Shown: positions 1 to 6,987, counted from the stretch's first letter. The stretch is DNA of 16,929 nt from an uncultured Collinsella sp. (GCA_900546105.1 URBP01000044.1:1-16929); one strand, 5' to 3'. The notes: a model not told the origin generated them from the sequence alone. A program made the numbers and translations.

Positions 1-1148
1 AAGTTTTCTCCCTGCGAAAATGGAGCGGTCGTTTTGACCTCGACAAAGCAATGTATGAGCACGATTCCATGGTTCAATTGCTTGAGAAGCATGGCGTAGA
101 AACCATTGAAATTAGGGACCTTCTCGAAGACTCACTTGAAACTGAGCCCCAATCACTTAAATATTTTATTGATGACTACCTCCGTTGCAGCGGGGCAACA
201 GGCAGAGAGTTCCTCGAGGCAATAACCCAGCTGTTTGAGAACGCTAAGAACACCCAGGAATTGGTGAATATAGTACTTAACGGCATTCGCTTTGGAGACA
301 CTGAGCTATGTTCAAACCAGTCGGAAACACTACGGGCGCTCGTGCACGAGCAATTTGATCCCGCCTCGCTCTTGGTCAATCCCCTCAACACGCTTTTTTT
401 CACTCGTGATCCTGCTGTGGTAGTCGGAGACGGCATCATCCTAAATCATATGTATTGGCCTGAGCGTGATCGTGAGGTCGCCTTATACCGGCAGATATTC
501 ACCCACCACAAGATCATGGGAGAAACTCCAATATGTGATTTGAACAGGAGTAGCTACCATATAGAAGGCGGAGACATTATTGTTATCAGTGCTAAGACAA
601 TATTAGTTGGAATCTCTGACCGAACTGAACCCGCCGCCGTCGAGTCACTTGCCAAAGAGCTCCTGACCTCAAATAAATTCCAGACCACCGAGCTAATTGC
701 GATTCGAGTCCCCTCTGACGGGCTGCGTATCCACCTCGATACGTTCATAAGTAGAATTGATCACGACGCGTTCCTCATCGATCGTGAGATATGCAATGCC
801 GTTGATGCATACAGCATTCAACTAAAACGATCCGGAAGGGGCCTTACGATCACTCCTATCGATCGCACGATTCCGGAAATACTCTCTGCAGCCTGTTGCG
901 AACCAATAAAAGTGATTGACTGCGGAGGCGGGAATCAAACCGCCTACGAAAGAGAACGCCGGAACAACGCAACGTCTATCCTTGCGCTCTCGCCAGGAAA
1001 ACTATGCGTATATGAAGAAAACGTTTGGACCAACGAAGCGCTTGAGAAAGCAGGAATGGAATTATTCCCGCTATCCATTGACGAGCTCACCAAAGGCTAT
1101 GGTGGCACAAACTGTCTATGCCTCCCTCTGTGGCGAGAGGATCTATAG
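1..1148 (+). CDS. arcA: Arginine deiminase, 5'-truncated by the window edge
   Basis: Arginine deiminase (guanidino-group modifying enzyme family) converts arginine to citrulline and ammonia in the cytoplasm, the first step of the arginine dihydrolase ATP-yielding pathway. The frame is open to base 3, with 16 codons before the first ATG at 51, and those codons align with the family (a FDLDKAMYEHD stretch). About 40 N-terminal residues are therefore missing, and 51 is an internal Met. Counting from 51, family motifs appear in order: FTRDP near 118, the IEGGD glutamate/aspartate motif near 170, HLDTF near 229 (catalytic His and Asp), and GGTNC with the likely nucleophile Cys355. All expected catalytic residues are present although the surrounding sequence is divergent (PLNTLFFTRDP where most have PMPNLYFTRDP). 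Base composition is lower in GC than the genes after 1868 (24 G+C of 60 at 541-600). It ends 2 bp before the regulator gene, suggesting co-transcription. Confidence 0.9.
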   Translation, partial: VFSLRKWSGRFDLDKAMYEHDSMVQLLEKHGVETIEIRDLLEDSLETEPQSLKYFIDDYLRCSGATGREFLEAITQLFENAKNTQELVNIVLNGIRFGDTELCSNQSETLRALVHEQFDPASLLVNPLNTLFFTRDPAVVVGDGIILNHMYWPERDREVALYRQIFTHHKIMGETPICDLNRSSYHIEGGDIIVISAKTILVGISDRTEPAAVESLAKELLTSNKFQTTELIAIRVPSDGLRIHLDTFISRIDHDAFLIDREICNAVDAYSIQLKRSGRGLTITPIDRTIPEILSAACCEPIKVIDCGGGNQTAYERERRNNATSILALSPGKLCVYEENVWTNEALEKAGMELFPLSIDELTKGYGGTNCLCLPLWREDL

Positions 1149-1150
1149 CC

Positions 1151-1807
1151 ATGGGCTTCGGGGCAAATATTCGTAAACTCCGCACCATGGAGCATCTTGG
1201 TCAGGCGCAACTTGCAGAGATGTTGGGGGTATCTAAAGAGACCGTTTGTCGTTGGGAAAAAAGTCGGTATGCCCCCCGTGAGCGCTATATTGAAAAGTTA
1301 CAAGCGCTCTTCGGTTGCACCCGCGATGAACTTGTTGGCGAGGAAAACGGTTTGGCTGTAAAGCTCGCAAATAAAAGAATCGTCACCGACGAAGACCCTG
1401 CTATCCACGAAATGGAGGGCACATTTCCCGTCATCGATATCGAATCGCAAAAGCGCCGCATCACGCACGGCCAACAAAATGCTTGCGCGCCTGTAGACGT
1501 AGCCAAACGTCACCCACATAGCGTTTTCGTTAAAATCAAAGGCGACGAAATGTCCCGCATTTACCCTCCCGGCAGCTTACTACTTGTCGATACCACCGCA
1601 AAGCCTTGGAACGGCTGTGCTGTATTGGCGCTCACAGACGGCAAAACACCGGTAATTAGGCGATTTGCAGAAGGAAACGACATGATTGTGCTGTCGTCCC
1701 ATTCATATGCAACAGCAAGTCCGGATCTGATGTTTAACAAACGGAGGATTAGAATCATAGGAGTCGTCGTTTGGTATCAAGCGAGCCACGATCACACGCT
1801 TAATTAA
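1151..1807 (+). CDS. XRE-family regulator with degenerate S24/LexA-like C-terminal domain
   Basis: A 218-residue DNA-binding regulator. Residues about 5-60 form a helix-turn-helix of the XRE/CI type (LAEMLGVSKETVCRWE is the HTH core). Residues about 90-210 resemble the S24 peptidase fold of LexA and CI repressors (KGDEMSRIYPPGSLLLVD, then PVIRRF, then a C-terminal RIIGVVVWY strand). The position normally holding the catalytic Ser in GDSM is Glu133, and the position of the general-base Lys is Arg170, so RecA-stimulated self-cleavage is not expected. The start at 1151 is preferred over an in-frame ATG at 1118 because 1118 lies inside arcA, whereas 1151 follows the arcA stop by 2 bp and has GAGAGG at 1135-1140. 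The gene shares the lower GC of arcA. It probably regulates its own operon or the neighbouring arginine genes, which is inference. An orphan phage-type repressor is the alternative. Confidence 0.85.
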   Translation: MGFGANIRKLRTMEHLGQAQLAEMLGVSKETVCRWEKSRYAPRERYIEKLQALFGCTRDELVGEENGLAVKLANKRIVTDEDPAIHEMEGTFPVIDIESQKRRITHGQQNACAPVDVAKRHPHSVFVKIKGDEMSRIYPPGSLLLVDTTAKPWNGCAVLALTDGKTPVIRRFAEGNDMIVLSSHSYATASPDLMFNKRRIRIIGVVVWYQASHDHTLN

Positions 1808-1867
1808 ATCGACTTTCCCAAAAACGACCGTACCGCGCAGACAGCTCAAAGTCCCAGCCCAAATGAA

Positions 1868-2443
1868 CTACTTTTTGGCGGCTTTGCGCTCGTCGCGGAT
1901 GCGGGCGCGATCCATGGCCGCCTCGACCGCCGAGAAACGGCAGCCGCAGTAATTCTGCCGATACATGCCCAGCTCACGCGAACGGCGCGTAGCCTCGGGA
2001 TAATACGGGCGAAAATCGCGAATCACCGGGGTGAGACCGCGGGCGGCAGCCAGACGCTCCAAAACATCATTGCAGGTATCGAACAGCTGATACGGCGAGA
2101 CGGCGAGCGTCGTGCCCACAAACTCAAACCCGCGCTCCTGGGCCACGCGGCACGCCTCGGCCAAGCGCAGGGCATAGCACGAGCGACAGCGACGGGGCCG
2201 ATCGGCACCCAGCGGGGCCACGCCGGCCTCCCAGCGCTCGCGGTCCTCCCCCGCCTCGATGAGCTCGATGTCGCCATCGGCACACCACCGGCGCAGCTCG
2301 TCCAGACGCCGCCGCCATTCATCGCGCGGTTGAATATTGGGATTGGTCCAGCAAATCGTGGGCTCAAACCCCTCCTCGCGCAGCAGGCGAACCGGCTCAA
2401 GCGAGCATGGTGCACAGCACGCATGCAGCAACAACGACTTCAT
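1868..2443 (-). CDS. queH: Epoxyqueuosine reductase QueH
   Basis: QueH (formerly DUF208) performs the last step of queuosine synthesis, reducing epoxyqueuosine to queuosine in tRNA, and is a non-homologous replacement for the cobalamin enzyme QueG. The 191-residue product has the family pattern: LLLHACCAPCS at the N terminus, TNPNIQP, RCRSCY in the middle, TTLAVSPYQ, FRPYY, and GMYRQNYCGCRFS near the C terminus. The paired cysteines (CC, CxxC and the CGC pair) are those expected for iron-sulphur/metal binding and the redox disulphide. Two ATGs are possible, 2449 and 2443. I chose 2443 because homologues begin MKxxLLHxCC and a GGGG stretch lies 6 nt upstream, whereas at 2449 the purine tract abuts the ATG. 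It is the second of two minus-strand genes, 67 nt after the DUF3267 gene, and converges on the regulator gene at 1807. Confidence 0.95.
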   Translation of the reverse strand: MKSLLLHACCAPCSLEPVRLLREEGFEPTICWTNPNIQPRDEWRRRLDELRRWCADGDIELIEAGEDRERWEAGVAPLGADRPRRCRSCYALRLAEACRVAQERGFEFVGTTLAVSPYQLFDTCNDVLERLAAARGLTPVIRDFRPYYPEATRRSRELGMYRQNYCGCRFSAVEAAMDRARIRDERKAAKK

Positions 2444-2463
2444 TGACATCCCCGTCCCAGAAA
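2444..2463 (-). repeat. Half-copy of the GGGACGGGGAT intergenic repeat at the queH start
   Basis: Read on the minus strand, the bases just before queH contain TTCTGGGACGGGGAT, identical over 15 nt to 5393-5407 in the large inverted-repeat element after the synthetase gene. The ATG at 2449 is created by its last AT plus one more base, and its G-tract is the only candidate ribosome binding site for the ATG at 2443. It could be a coincidental G-rich tract, but 15 identical bases favour shared ancestry. Confidence 0.5.
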
Positions 2464-2510
2464 ACTCACCCCGACATCATGGCAGCTAAAATAGCCCCGC
2501 CCCAAAAAGA

Positions 2511-3080
2511 CTACTTTGCGAAAAAGCGCACGCCAAAGGACGTATCCTCGCAGGCGACGATACGGCGGTCGCGCAGAATGGTCCGCACGTAATACCAATC
2601 ACCCACACAGCCCGACAAGTGCAGACCAGCCGCCAGGTAGCACAGCAGCGGATAGTCCGAGAACGCAAACCCCAGGGCAAATGCTGTCGTCACAACAACC
2701 GTCGGCGCCAGGCAAACCGCCATGTACCGCCGGCGCGAATACACAACGCCCTCGGCGCAGGCATAGATCATCGCCGTCTCGCGATTCGCCCCAAAGGTCA
2801 CCTGCGCGCCCGCAGGCGCCAGCAGCTTAAAAAACACCGCATGCACCAGCTCGTGCACGGCAAACGATGCCATTGAGACCGCAGCCAAGCCGACTATCCA
2901 GCCCACGACAGCCATCCAGCCGCCCGCCTCAGCCGCGTCCAAGTCCGCAGGCCCGCCCAACAGCATAAACACCGGCACCAGGCACACGGCAAACACCGCG
3001 ATCACGGCCATCCCCCACACGAAGCAAGCGTGTAGAAAATCCTCGTCCTCAAACGCATGTATGTTGGAAATCTCATTCAT
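2511..3080 (-). CDS. DUF3267 putative membrane zinc metalloprotease
   Basis: A 189-residue integral membrane protein of the DUF3267 (putative zincin peptidase) family. There are about four hydrophobic segments: residues 20-42, 56-75 (running into the active-site helix), 119-140 and 143-160. The zinc-binding motif HELVH is at 76-80, and a conserved Asp (D161, in SGCVGDW) is a plausible third zinc ligand. The sequence FGANRETAMIYA between them matches the usual family layout. The physiological substrate is unknown; relatives are annotated only as putative peptidases. The start at 3080 has no recognisable Shine-Dalgarno sequence, but a TATCCT hexamer lies 8 nt upstream, which suggests a leaderless message. 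It is divergent from the synthetase gene and may be co-transcribed with queH, though no functional link is evident. Confidence 0.85.
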   Translation of the reverse strand: MNEISNIHAFEDEDFLHACFVWGMAVIAVFAVCLVPVFMLLGGPADLDAAEAGGWMAVVGWIVGLAAVSMASFAVHELVHAVFFKLLAPAGAQVTFGANRETAMIYACAEGVVYSRRRYMAVCLAPTVVVTTAFALGFAFSDYPLLCYLAAGLHLSGCVGDWYYVRTILRDRRIVACEDTSFGVRFFAK

Positions 3081-3088
3081 AGCATCTT

Positions 3089-3094
3089 AGGATA
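3089..3094 (-). promoter_or_regulatory. Candidate -10 of a leaderless promoter for the DUF3267 gene
   Basis: On the minus strand TATCCT is followed by 8 nt and then the ATG at 3080, placing transcription start at or next to the start codon. No ribosome binding site is visible in that gap and no good -35 is seen. Confidence 0.35.
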
Positions 3095-3122
3095 GCGCCC
3101 CTGCCACGCACCCGCCCGCATG

Positions 3123-3131
3123 TGCGATAAT
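3123..3131 (+). promoter_or_regulatory. Candidate extended -10 for the synthetase gene
   Basis: TGCGATAAT matches an extended -10 (TGnTATAAT) with one change in the hexamer. It would give a 5' leader of about 75 nt ahead of the start at 3214. No convincing -35 lies 17 nt upstream, so this rests on the -10 alone. Confidence 0.35.
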
Positions 3132-3203
3132 GTCGAACGATATGCACGAATTGACCACCGCGCCGCCGAACCCCGTGCCCGGCCGCGCTCTTACCTATAT
3201 GCG

Positions 3204-3209
3204 AAGGAG
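3204..3209 (+). promoter_or_regulatory. Ribosome binding site fixing the synthetase start
   Basis: AAGGAG sits 4 nt before the ATG at 3214, while no such site precedes the longer in-frame start at 3130. This decides the start choice. Confidence 0.75.
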
Positions 3210-3213
3210 TCCC

Positions 3214-5364
3214 ATGGCATCCAAATACTCCATGAACGACCGTCCCAGCTGGCCGCGCCGCGCCATCGTTACCGCCGGCGAGCCCTACGGCAACAAGGGT
3301 CTGCACTTTGGCCACGTCGGCGGCGTCTTTGTCCCGGCCGACTTCTTCGCCCGCTTCCTGCGCGACCGCCTGGGCCGCGAAAACGTCATCTTCACCTCGG
3401 GCACCGACTGCTACGGTTCGCCCATCATGGAGAGCTACCGCAAGCTCAAGGAGAACGAGGGCTACGACAAGTCCATCGGCGAGTATGTCGAGTCCAATCA
3501 CTCCCGCCAGGCCGCGACCCTCAACAACTACAGCATCAGCTGCGACATCTACGGCGGCTCGGGCCTTGAGCCGGCTGCGCAGATTCACAACGAGGTGACC
3601 GCCGAGATTATCAAGCGCCTGCACGAGCAGGGCACCATCTCCAAGCGCTCCACGCTGCAGTTCTACGACGCCAAGGCCGGCACGTTCCTCAACGGCCGCC
3701 AGGTCATCGGCCGCTGCCCCATTCAGGGCTGCAAGTCCGAGAAGGCTTATGCCGACGAGTGCGACCTGGGTCACCAGTTTGAGCCCGAAGAGCTCATCGC
3801 GCCCAAGAGCCAGCTCACCGGCGAGGTGCCCGAGCTGCGCCCGGTCGACAACCTCTACTTCGACCTGCCGGCCTACCTCGACTTTATGAAGATCTACACC
3901 GCCAAGCTCGCCCAGAACCCGCAGGTTCGCTCAGTGGTCTCAAAGACCATGGAAGAGTGGCTGCTGCCGGCTCAGCTCTACATCCAGAACAAGTTCCGCG
4001 AGGCCTTCGACGCCGTCGAGGACCAGCTCCCCGAGCACACCGTGCTGGAGCCCGAGGGCAACAAGAGCAGCTTTACCGTCACCTTCCCCAGCTGGAAGGA
4101 GCGCGATGACGCCCACGCGGTGCTCGCCAACGGCGGCGTGCGCTTCCGCAGTGGCAAGGCGCTCGTGCCCTTCCGCATCACCGGCAACATCGACTGGGGC
4201 GTTCCGGTACCCGAGGTCGACGGCGTGAACGACGTCACCTGCTGGTGCTGGCCCGAGAGCCTGTGGGCGCCCATCAGCTACACCCGTACCGTGCTCGCCC
4301 GCGACGCCAAGGCCGCCGGCGTGACCGAGGGTGTCGCCGCCCAGGATGCCGCCCTCATGGGCGAGCCCGCCGCCGATTCCACGCAGGTCCCCGCGCCCGC
4401 CTACCAGCACAGCTCGCTCGACTGGCGCGACTGGTGGTGCTCTGACGACGCTCAGATCTACCAGTTCATCGGCCAGGACAACATCTACTTCTACTGCATC
4501 GCGCAGACCGCCATGTGGGAGGCCCTGGGTTGGGACCTTACGCAGAGCACCGTCAGCGCCTGCTACCACCTGCTCTACATGGGCAAAAAGGCCAGCTCGT
4601 CCTCGCAGACGCCTCCCCCGCCGGCAGACGACCTGCTCAACCACTACACCTGCGAGCAAATGCGCGCGCACTGGCTGTCGCTCGGCCTGTCCGAGAAGCC
4701 GGTAAGCTTTAGCCCTAAGGCATACGACACGCGTGTGACTGGCAAGGACAAGGACGGCAACGAGGTGCGCGCCTGCGACGACAAGCGCGTTATCGACCCG
4801 GCCCTTAAGGAGAGCGCGCTGCTGACCGGCGTGTTCAACCGTCTGGCCCGCAGCTGCTTCTACGGCGTCGCCGTCAAAGAGGGCGACGAGAGCCCCTATC
4901 GCAACGGCTGCATCCCCGCCGGTGCCGCCTCCGCCACCGTGGTCGAAGCCGCCGAGCAGGCAGCTCTCGCCTTTGAGCAGGCCATGTACAAGTTCGAGAC
5001 GCACCGCGCGCTCGCCGTGTGCGACGACTACCTGCGTGCCGCCAACAAGCGCTGGAGCGACGCCTCCAAGGCCGCCAACAAGCTCGAAGGTGAGCCGGCA
5101 AACGCCGCAATGACACAGGCCCTCGTCGACGCTTTTACCGAGTTGCGCGTGGCAACCGTGCTCATGCACGGTATTGTGCCGGCCGGCTGCGAGCTCATCT
5201 GCGAGTACTTCGACGTCGACCCGGTCGCCTTCTTTAGCTGGGATAACATCTTTGCCTCCACGGACGAGTTCGTGGAGAGCCTGGGCGAGAAGCCCGGCGA
5301 GCACCGCGTGAAGCCGCTGCCCCCGCGCTTCGACTTCTTCAGCAAGCACGAGAGCCAGTACTAG
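3214..5364 (+). CDS. metG: Methionyl-tRNA synthetase-like class I tRNA ligase
   Basis: A 716-residue class I aminoacyl-tRNA synthetase closest in layout to methionyl-tRNA synthetase, which attaches methionine to tRNA-Met using ATP. The Rossmann half begins with EPYGNKGLHFGHVGG (HIGH motif, H31 and H34), then FTSGTDCYGSPI, a zinc-knuckle insertion (C168, C173, C183, H187), GNIDWGVPVP, and IYQFIGQDNIYFY. The KMSKS position reads KASSS (K459-S463), so the second lysine is absent. The C-terminal helical part (about 510-650) fits the anticodon-binding domain; no EMAP-type tRNA-binding tail is seen. A start 84 bp upstream (3130) is possible in frame, but 3214 has AAGGAG at 3204-3209 and homologous sequence begins just after it. 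About 30 extra residues lie between SYTRTV and QIYQFIG. If a second, canonical MetRS exists in the genome, this could be a paralogue with another role. Confidence 0.8.
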   Translation: MASKYSMNDRPSWPRRAIVTAGEPYGNKGLHFGHVGGVFVPADFFARFLRDRLGRENVIFTSGTDCYGSPIMESYRKLKENEGYDKSIGEYVESNHSRQAATLNNYSISCDIYGGSGLEPAAQIHNEVTAEIIKRLHEQGTISKRSTLQFYDAKAGTFLNGRQVIGRCPIQGCKSEKAYADECDLGHQFEPEELIAPKSQLTGEVPELRPVDNLYFDLPAYLDFMKIYTAKLAQNPQVRSVVSKTMEEWLLPAQLYIQNKFREAFDAVEDQLPEHTVLEPEGNKSSFTVTFPSWKERDDAHAVLANGGVRFRSGKALVPFRITGNIDWGVPVPEVDGVNDVTCWCWPESLWAPISYTRTVLARDAKAAGVTEGVAAQDAALMGEPAADSTQVPAPAYQHSSLDWRDWWCSDDAQIYQFIGQDNIYFYCIAQTAMWEALGWDLTQSTVSACYHLLYMGKKASSSSQTPPPPADDLLNHYTCEQMRAHWLSLGLSEKPVSFSPKAYDTRVTGKDKDGNEVRACDDKRVIDPALKESALLTGVFNRLARSCFYGVAVKEGDESPYRNGCIPAGAASATVVEAAEQAALAFEQAMYKFETHRALAVCDDYLRAANKRWSDASKAANKLEGEPANAAMTQALVDAFTELRVATVLMHGIVPAGCELICEYFDVDPVAFFSWDNIFASTDEFVESLGEKPGEHRVKPLPPRFDFFSKHESQY

Positions 5365-5375
5365 GCAATCGCAAC

Positions 5376-5428
5376 GCGCCCGGGAATGATTATTCTGGGA
5401 CGGGGATTAAAAAATCATTCCCGGGCGC
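5376..5428. terminator. 16-bp perfect hairpin after the synthetase gene
   Basis: GCGCCCGGGAATGATT (5376-5391) pairs perfectly with 5413-5428, with a 21-nt loop that carries the GGGACGGGGATTAAA core. It starts 11 nt after the synthetase stop, and a T5 run occurs at 5441-5445. It may end synthetase transcripts, although the T run is 12 nt from the stem, so it is not a textbook intrinsic terminator. Confidence 0.5.
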
Positions 5429-5493
5429 CACAGTACAGTCTTTTTGGGACGGGGATTAAATGATTTTTTAATCCCCGTCCCAGAATAATCATT
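5385..5493. repeat. 35-bp perfect inverted repeat element with nested hairpins
   Basis: Bases 5385-5419 are exactly reverse-complementary to 5459-5493 (35 of 35), separated by 39 nt. Each arm carries TTCTGGGACGGGGATTAAA. Smaller hairpins compete with the long stem: 5376-5391 with 5413-5428, and 5445-5460 with 5467-5482 (16 bp, 6-nt loop). The element fills nearly all of the space between the synthetase and methyltransferase genes and carries no coding sequence. It looks like a non-autonomous mobile or REP-type palindromic repeat. A half copy is at the queH start (2444-2463). Confidence 0.85.
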
Positions 5494-5512
5494 TAGGTGG
5501 AAGGAAAGACGG

Positions 5513-6616
5513 ATGTCCAAGCCGCGTCGTCGTAAGCAAAAAAAGCAGGTTAAGCCCGAGCTCAAGCTTAGGCAGTTTGCCGCCACCGAGCTTTCCGACC
5601 AGCTTGCCGCCCTTCCCTGCGCCGCCGACCTGCCGCGCTTTATGGTCGACACGGTCGCCGGCGCCTATGCGCCCGCCGATGCCGAGCTCATGATCGAGGG
5701 CTTCGGCGCCGCGGCCACACGCCCGGTCACGCTGCGCGCCAACACGCTCAAGGCGAACGCCGAGGACATCGCTGCGGCGCTCGGTGCCACCGGCATCGCC
5801 CACAACCCCGTCGCTTGGTACCCAGACGCCTTTATCCTGCCCGAGGCCCAGGTTTCCGATCTGTGGGATCTCGACATCTACCGCGACGGCAAGATCTACC
5901 TGCAGAGCCTGTCGTCCATGATGCCGCCGTTGGTCCTGGGCGCCCAGGCAGACGAGGACATCCTGGACATGTGCGCGGCCCCTGGCGGCAAGACGACGCA
6001 GATTGCCGCCCTCACGCAGGGACAGGCTCATCTCACCGCCTGTGAGATGAGCATCCCCCGCGCCGAAAAGCTCGAATCAAACCTCCATCGTCAGGGTGCA
6101 AAAAACGTGCCCGTCATGCGCATCGACGCACGCGAGCTCGACGAGTTCTTCCGCTTCGATCGCATCCTGCTCGACGCCCCTTGCACCGGCACGGGCACCG
6201 TCATCAGCGGCAACGAGAAAAGCCTGCGCGGCCTGACCGAGCAGCTGCTGAGCAAGTGCGCCCGCTCGCAGCGCGCGCTTCTGGACCGCGCCATGGGAGC
6301 CCTCAAACCGGGCGGCACGCTCGTCTATTCCACTTGTTCGATCATGCCGCAGGAAAACGAGGACGCCCTGCAAGAGGCCCTCGACAAGCATATGGACTGC
6401 GAGCTCATCCCCCTCAACGGCACGCCGAGCGAAAGCGAAGCACGCCGCGCCCAGGAAGCTGGTGAGGAACCGCGCATCGAGTCCAACGCTCTCACCGAGG
6501 CCATCGCCGCCGGCCACGTCTCGTCCGTCGCCAACGGTATGCCCGGCACGCTGACCATTCCGCCTAGCCGCGACTTTGAGGGCTTCTACATTGCCCTGAT
6601 CCGAAAACGCAGCTAG
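5513..6616 (+). CDS. RsmB/NOP-family RNA (cytosine-5) methyltransferase
   Basis: A 367-residue class I SAM-dependent RNA methyltransferase of the NOL1/NOP2/Sun group, which makes 5-methylcytosine in rRNA or tRNA. The SAM-binding motif DMCAAPGGKT is at 152-161, motif IV DAPCTGTG at 221-228 (C224, the residue that releases product), and motif VI YSTCS at 272-276 (C275, the nucleophile). A basic N terminus (KPRRRKQKKQ) and a short RNA-binding region precede the catalytic domain. The C terminus ends at FEGFYIALIRK, the usual last strand, so a long PUA-like tail as in RsmF is absent. The start at 5513 follows a GGAAGGAAAG purine tract. The precise target (16S C1407, C967 or tRNA) cannot be told from sequence alone. 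The gene lies 148 nt after the synthetase gene, behind the inverted-repeat element. Confidence 0.9.
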   Translation: MSKPRRRKQKKQVKPELKLRQFAATELSDQLAALPCAADLPRFMVDTVAGAYAPADAELMIEGFGAAATRPVTLRANTLKANAEDIAAALGATGIAHNPVAWYPDAFILPEAQVSDLWDLDIYRDGKIYLQSLSSMMPPLVLGAQADEDILDMCAAPGGKTTQIAALTQGQAHLTACEMSIPRAEKLESNLHRQGAKNVPVMRIDARELDEFFRFDRILLDAPCTGTGTVISGNEKSLRGLTEQLLSKCARSQRALLDRAMGALKPGGTLVYSTCSIMPQENEDALQEALDKHMDCELIPLNGTPSESEARRAQEAGEEPRIESNALTEAIAAGHVSSVANGMPGTLTIPPSRDFEGFYIALIRKRS

Positions 6617-6640
6617 CGCACGGATCCAAAACTCAACAAG

Positions 6641-6811
6641 CTATTTCTGTGCGCGTTTGCCCTGCTGGTCGCGATGCTGTTTAAGCATCGCGCGCTCCTT
6701 GCGTTCGGTCCTTTTGCCCTTAATGGCCGTGACCACAAAGTAGATGATCGCGGCGGCAACGATTGCGGCCACACACAGGCCAATCGAGCCAAACATTGCT
6801 GTCAATTCCAT
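6641..6811 (-). CDS. Small single-pass membrane protein (56 aa), unknown function
   Basis: The ATG at 6811 opens a 56-codon frame ending in TAG at 6641. The product begins MELTAMFGSIG, followed by one hydrophobic segment (about residues 7-29, rich in Ala, Ile and Val) and a strongly basic tail (KGKRTERKER then HRDQQGKRAQK). This predicts an N-out, C-in single-span protein. It is real rather than random because GAGGTGA, an almost complete anti-16S match, sits exactly 6 nt before the ATG and the positive-inside layout is coherent. It is transcribed against the methyltransferase gene, ending 25 bp from it, and diverges from the TIM-barrel gene. I do not recognise a family; size and layout resemble small membrane scaffold or regulatory proteins. 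Confidence 0.75.
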   Translation of the reverse strand: MELTAMFGSIGLCVAAIVAAAIIYFVVTAIKGKRTERKERAMLKQHRDQQGKRAQK

Positions 6812-6817
6812 ACCGCG

Positions 6818-6824
6818 TCACCTC
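6818..6824 (-). promoter_or_regulatory. Strong ribosome binding site of the 56-aa gene
   Basis: GAGGTGA on the minus strand with a 6-nt spacer to the ATG at 6811. This is the main evidence that the small frame is translated. Confidence 0.75.
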
Positions 6825-6843
6825 TCTTTTAAACGGGACTTTC

Positions 6844-6852
6844 AAGATAGCA
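6844..6852 (-). promoter_or_regulatory. Candidate extended -10 for the 56-aa gene
   Basis: On the minus strand TGCTATCTT fits an extended -10 and gives a leader of about 26 nt that contains the ribosome binding site. The -35 region is poor. Confidence 0.35.
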
Positions 6853-6987
6853 CCTCGATACCCGCCACCACAGCTCCTTCACGTTCGCCGGCCCTTCGGT
6901 CTAACGGATGGCGCGGCGGGGAAAAATCAACTCGTCAAACGATTTAGCAAGCACAACGCTGCCGGCACCCTGCCGGCCGTCATCACA

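Noticed and set aside
3940..5349. 469-codon minus-strand frame inside the synthetase gene
   Set aside because: Antisense shadow of a GC-rich gene; Val/Ala/Gly-rich, no motif and no ribosome binding site, whereas the plus strand has clear synthetase motifs.
5376..5493. Interpretation of the inverted repeats as a CRISPR array or riboswitch
   Set aside because: There are no regularly spaced direct repeats with unique spacers, and no known aptamer core was recognised; the arms are simply a long palindrome.
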